A DNA stretch of 64,000 bases from Haliea sp. (GTDB taxonomy: Bacteria; Pseudomonadota; Gammaproteobacteria; Pseudomonadales; Halieaceae). Location of the stretch: assembly GCA_024642245.1 (NCBI GenBank), contig JAHEBM010000010.1, forward strand, positions 1-64,000, given 5' to 3'. Made by a program: the position numbers and the translations under genes. Shown one piece after another: positions 63,156 to 64,000 of this stretch (its first letter is position 1; each line of letters begins with the position of its first letter). Below the pieces are notes generated by a model that searched no databases, was not told the DNA's origin, and saw only the letters and a program-made list of their open reading frames with translations.

Positions 63156-64000
63156 ATGAGTAAGAAAAAAACTGGTATTGGCAGCTCAATCCAGGCCGAA
63201 CGCCGGCGATTGCTGATCGACGCCACCATCAGCGCCATCTCGGAACACGGCCTGCCGAAGTTGACACTGACCAAGATCGCCGACATTGCCGGGCTCAGCG
63301 CCGGCTCGGTCAACTTCCACTTCGCCAGCAAAGACGCCCTGCTGCTGGCCACGCTCACAGACCTGGCGCAGGAATTCGAGCATCGCATCCTCACAGCGCT
63401 GGAAATAGCAGGACCCAATCCGGCCCATCAGCTGCTCGCTATCTTTGAGGCTTCGCTGGACCCGGATATCTGCGAACCGCGCAAGACCGCGGTCTGGTTC
63501 GCCTTTACAACTGAAGCGAGGTCGCGAGCTGATTACCAGCGTATCTGCGGGGGCCAGGACGAAAAAATCTTCACCATTACCCTGCAGCTGTGCGATGAAA
63601 TTATTCACCAGGGAAACAAGCAGGGACTGATGCACCCACGAGCAATGGCCAGTGCAGTAAAGAGGCTGATAGACGAGATAGGGGAAGAGTTACTCTACAC
63701 TGGCCAGGGTTACGATCGCGATGACGCCCGCTTCATGTATCTGGCCTTTCTCGCAAGCGTCTTTCCCTGGGCCTACGAGCTGCCTGCCACCCCCGGGGCA
63801 GGCGCTGCACGCCTGGCAACGGCCGACAAATCCCTGCGCATTGTCAGGGCGGACAAGAACCAACTCGATGCACTGGGGAAGCTGTTCGACCTGTACCGCC
63901 AGTTCTACAAGCAGAACGCCGATCCGGTGCTGGCGCGCAAGTTCATGGGCGACAACCTGAAAAAACAACGCTCCGTGCTCTTTATGGCGCTGGATAATAC
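63156..64000 (+). CDS. TetR regulator fused to a GNAT acetyltransferase domain (partial at right edge)
   Basis: An ATG at 63156 opens 281 codons without a stop, cut by the right edge. Residues 1-208 form a TetR/BetI-type regulator: RRRLLIDATISAISEHGLPKLTLTKIADIAGLSAGSVNFHFASKDALLLATL (HTH with GSVNFHF) and a ligand-binding domain ending in FPWAYELPA. After a Pro/Gly/Ala linker (209-226) the sequence LRIVRADKNQLDALGKLFDLYRQFYKQ and RSVLFMAL matches the start of GNAT acetyltransferases (beta1, alpha1-2, beta2). A full GNAT domain would need about 90 more residues beyond the window. A weak AGG lies before the ATG. It is divergent from purU. Confidence 0.85.
   Translation, partial: MSKKKTGIGSSIQAERRRLLIDATISAISEHGLPKLTLTKIADIAGLSAGSVNFHFASKDALLLATLTDLAQEFEHRILTALEIAGPNPAHQLLAIFEASLDPDICEPRKTAVWFAFTTEARSRADYQRICGGQDEKIFTITLQLCDEIIHQGNKQGLMHPRAMASAVKRLIDEIGEELLYTGQGYDRDDARFMYLAFLASVFPWAYELPATPGAGAARLATADKSLRIVRADKNQLDALGKLFDLYRQFYKQNADPVLARKFMGDNLKKQRSVLFMALDN

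Overview
The window is a GC-rich, densely coded piece of a bacterial chromosome with no rRNA, tRNA, CRISPR array, prophage or insertion sequence that I can recognise. The organism is most likely a marine gammaproteobacterium of the Halieaceae/Spongiibacteraceae type. This rests on inference from a near-consensus E. coli-type SOS box in front of recA, a full mla phospholipid-transport operon, tdh-kbl, a Marinobacter-type two-domain fatty acyl-CoA reductase, and many SDR, flavin and TonB genes typical of aerobic lipid or steroid degraders. I could not run a taxonomic search.

Left part (1-13.6 kb): a Na/Pi cotransporter cut by the left edge, an outer-membrane barrel protein, an ExaC-type aldehyde dehydrogenase, an atypical SDR with an HCCA-isomerase-like protein, an orphan encapsulated-ferritin-like protein, glutathionylspermidine synthetase/amidase, a beta-CASP metallohydrolase, a PliI-type lysozyme inhibitor, recX and recA, and a pair made of an aspartoacylase-like and a glutamate-cysteine-ligase-like enzyme.

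Centre left (13.7-22.5 kb): a one-strand run of genes that oxidises formaldehyde to CO2 through glutathione. It starts at adhC/frmA (formaldehyde plus GSH to S-formylglutathione), continues with S-formylglutathione hydrolase (to formate), then the soluble NAD-linked molybdenum formate dehydrogenase fdsGBA-fdhD-fdsD (formate to CO2), and ends in a SIMPL-domain periplasmic protein. The promoter in front of adhC carries two palindromes. Glutathione-linked genes (Gsp, GCS2-type ligase) lie close by.

Centre (22.5-34.9 kb): housekeeping and envelope functions: MtfA peptidase, an FtsH-type protease next to mlaFEDCB, an alanine/sodium symporter, a TauD-type dioxygenase, a one-domain asparaginase with an alpha/beta hydrolase, and tdh-kbl for threonine breakdown to glycine and acetyl-CoA.

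Right part (34.9-59.9 kb): an accessory catabolic region of divergent operons. It holds two old-yellow-enzyme-type flavoproteins, four SDRs, a SnoaL-like protein, an enoyl-CoA hydratase, an acyltransferase with a fatty acyl-CoA reductase, a Tat-exported amidase, a DUF1254 protein, a TonB receptor, a phosphotransferase-plus-lipocalin-like pair, an AraC regulator, an F420-type oxidoreductase, hydrolases and a CitE-like lyase. A 23-bp motif is shared by two divergent promoter regions here. This looks like a system for uptake and breakdown of a hydrophobic, possibly terpenoid or steroid-like substrate; the substrate is not determined.

Right end (60-64 kb): an OmpA-family protein with a clear promoter and terminator, a methyltransferase, purU, and, cut by the edge, a TetR regulator that appears fused to a GNAT acetyltransferase domain.
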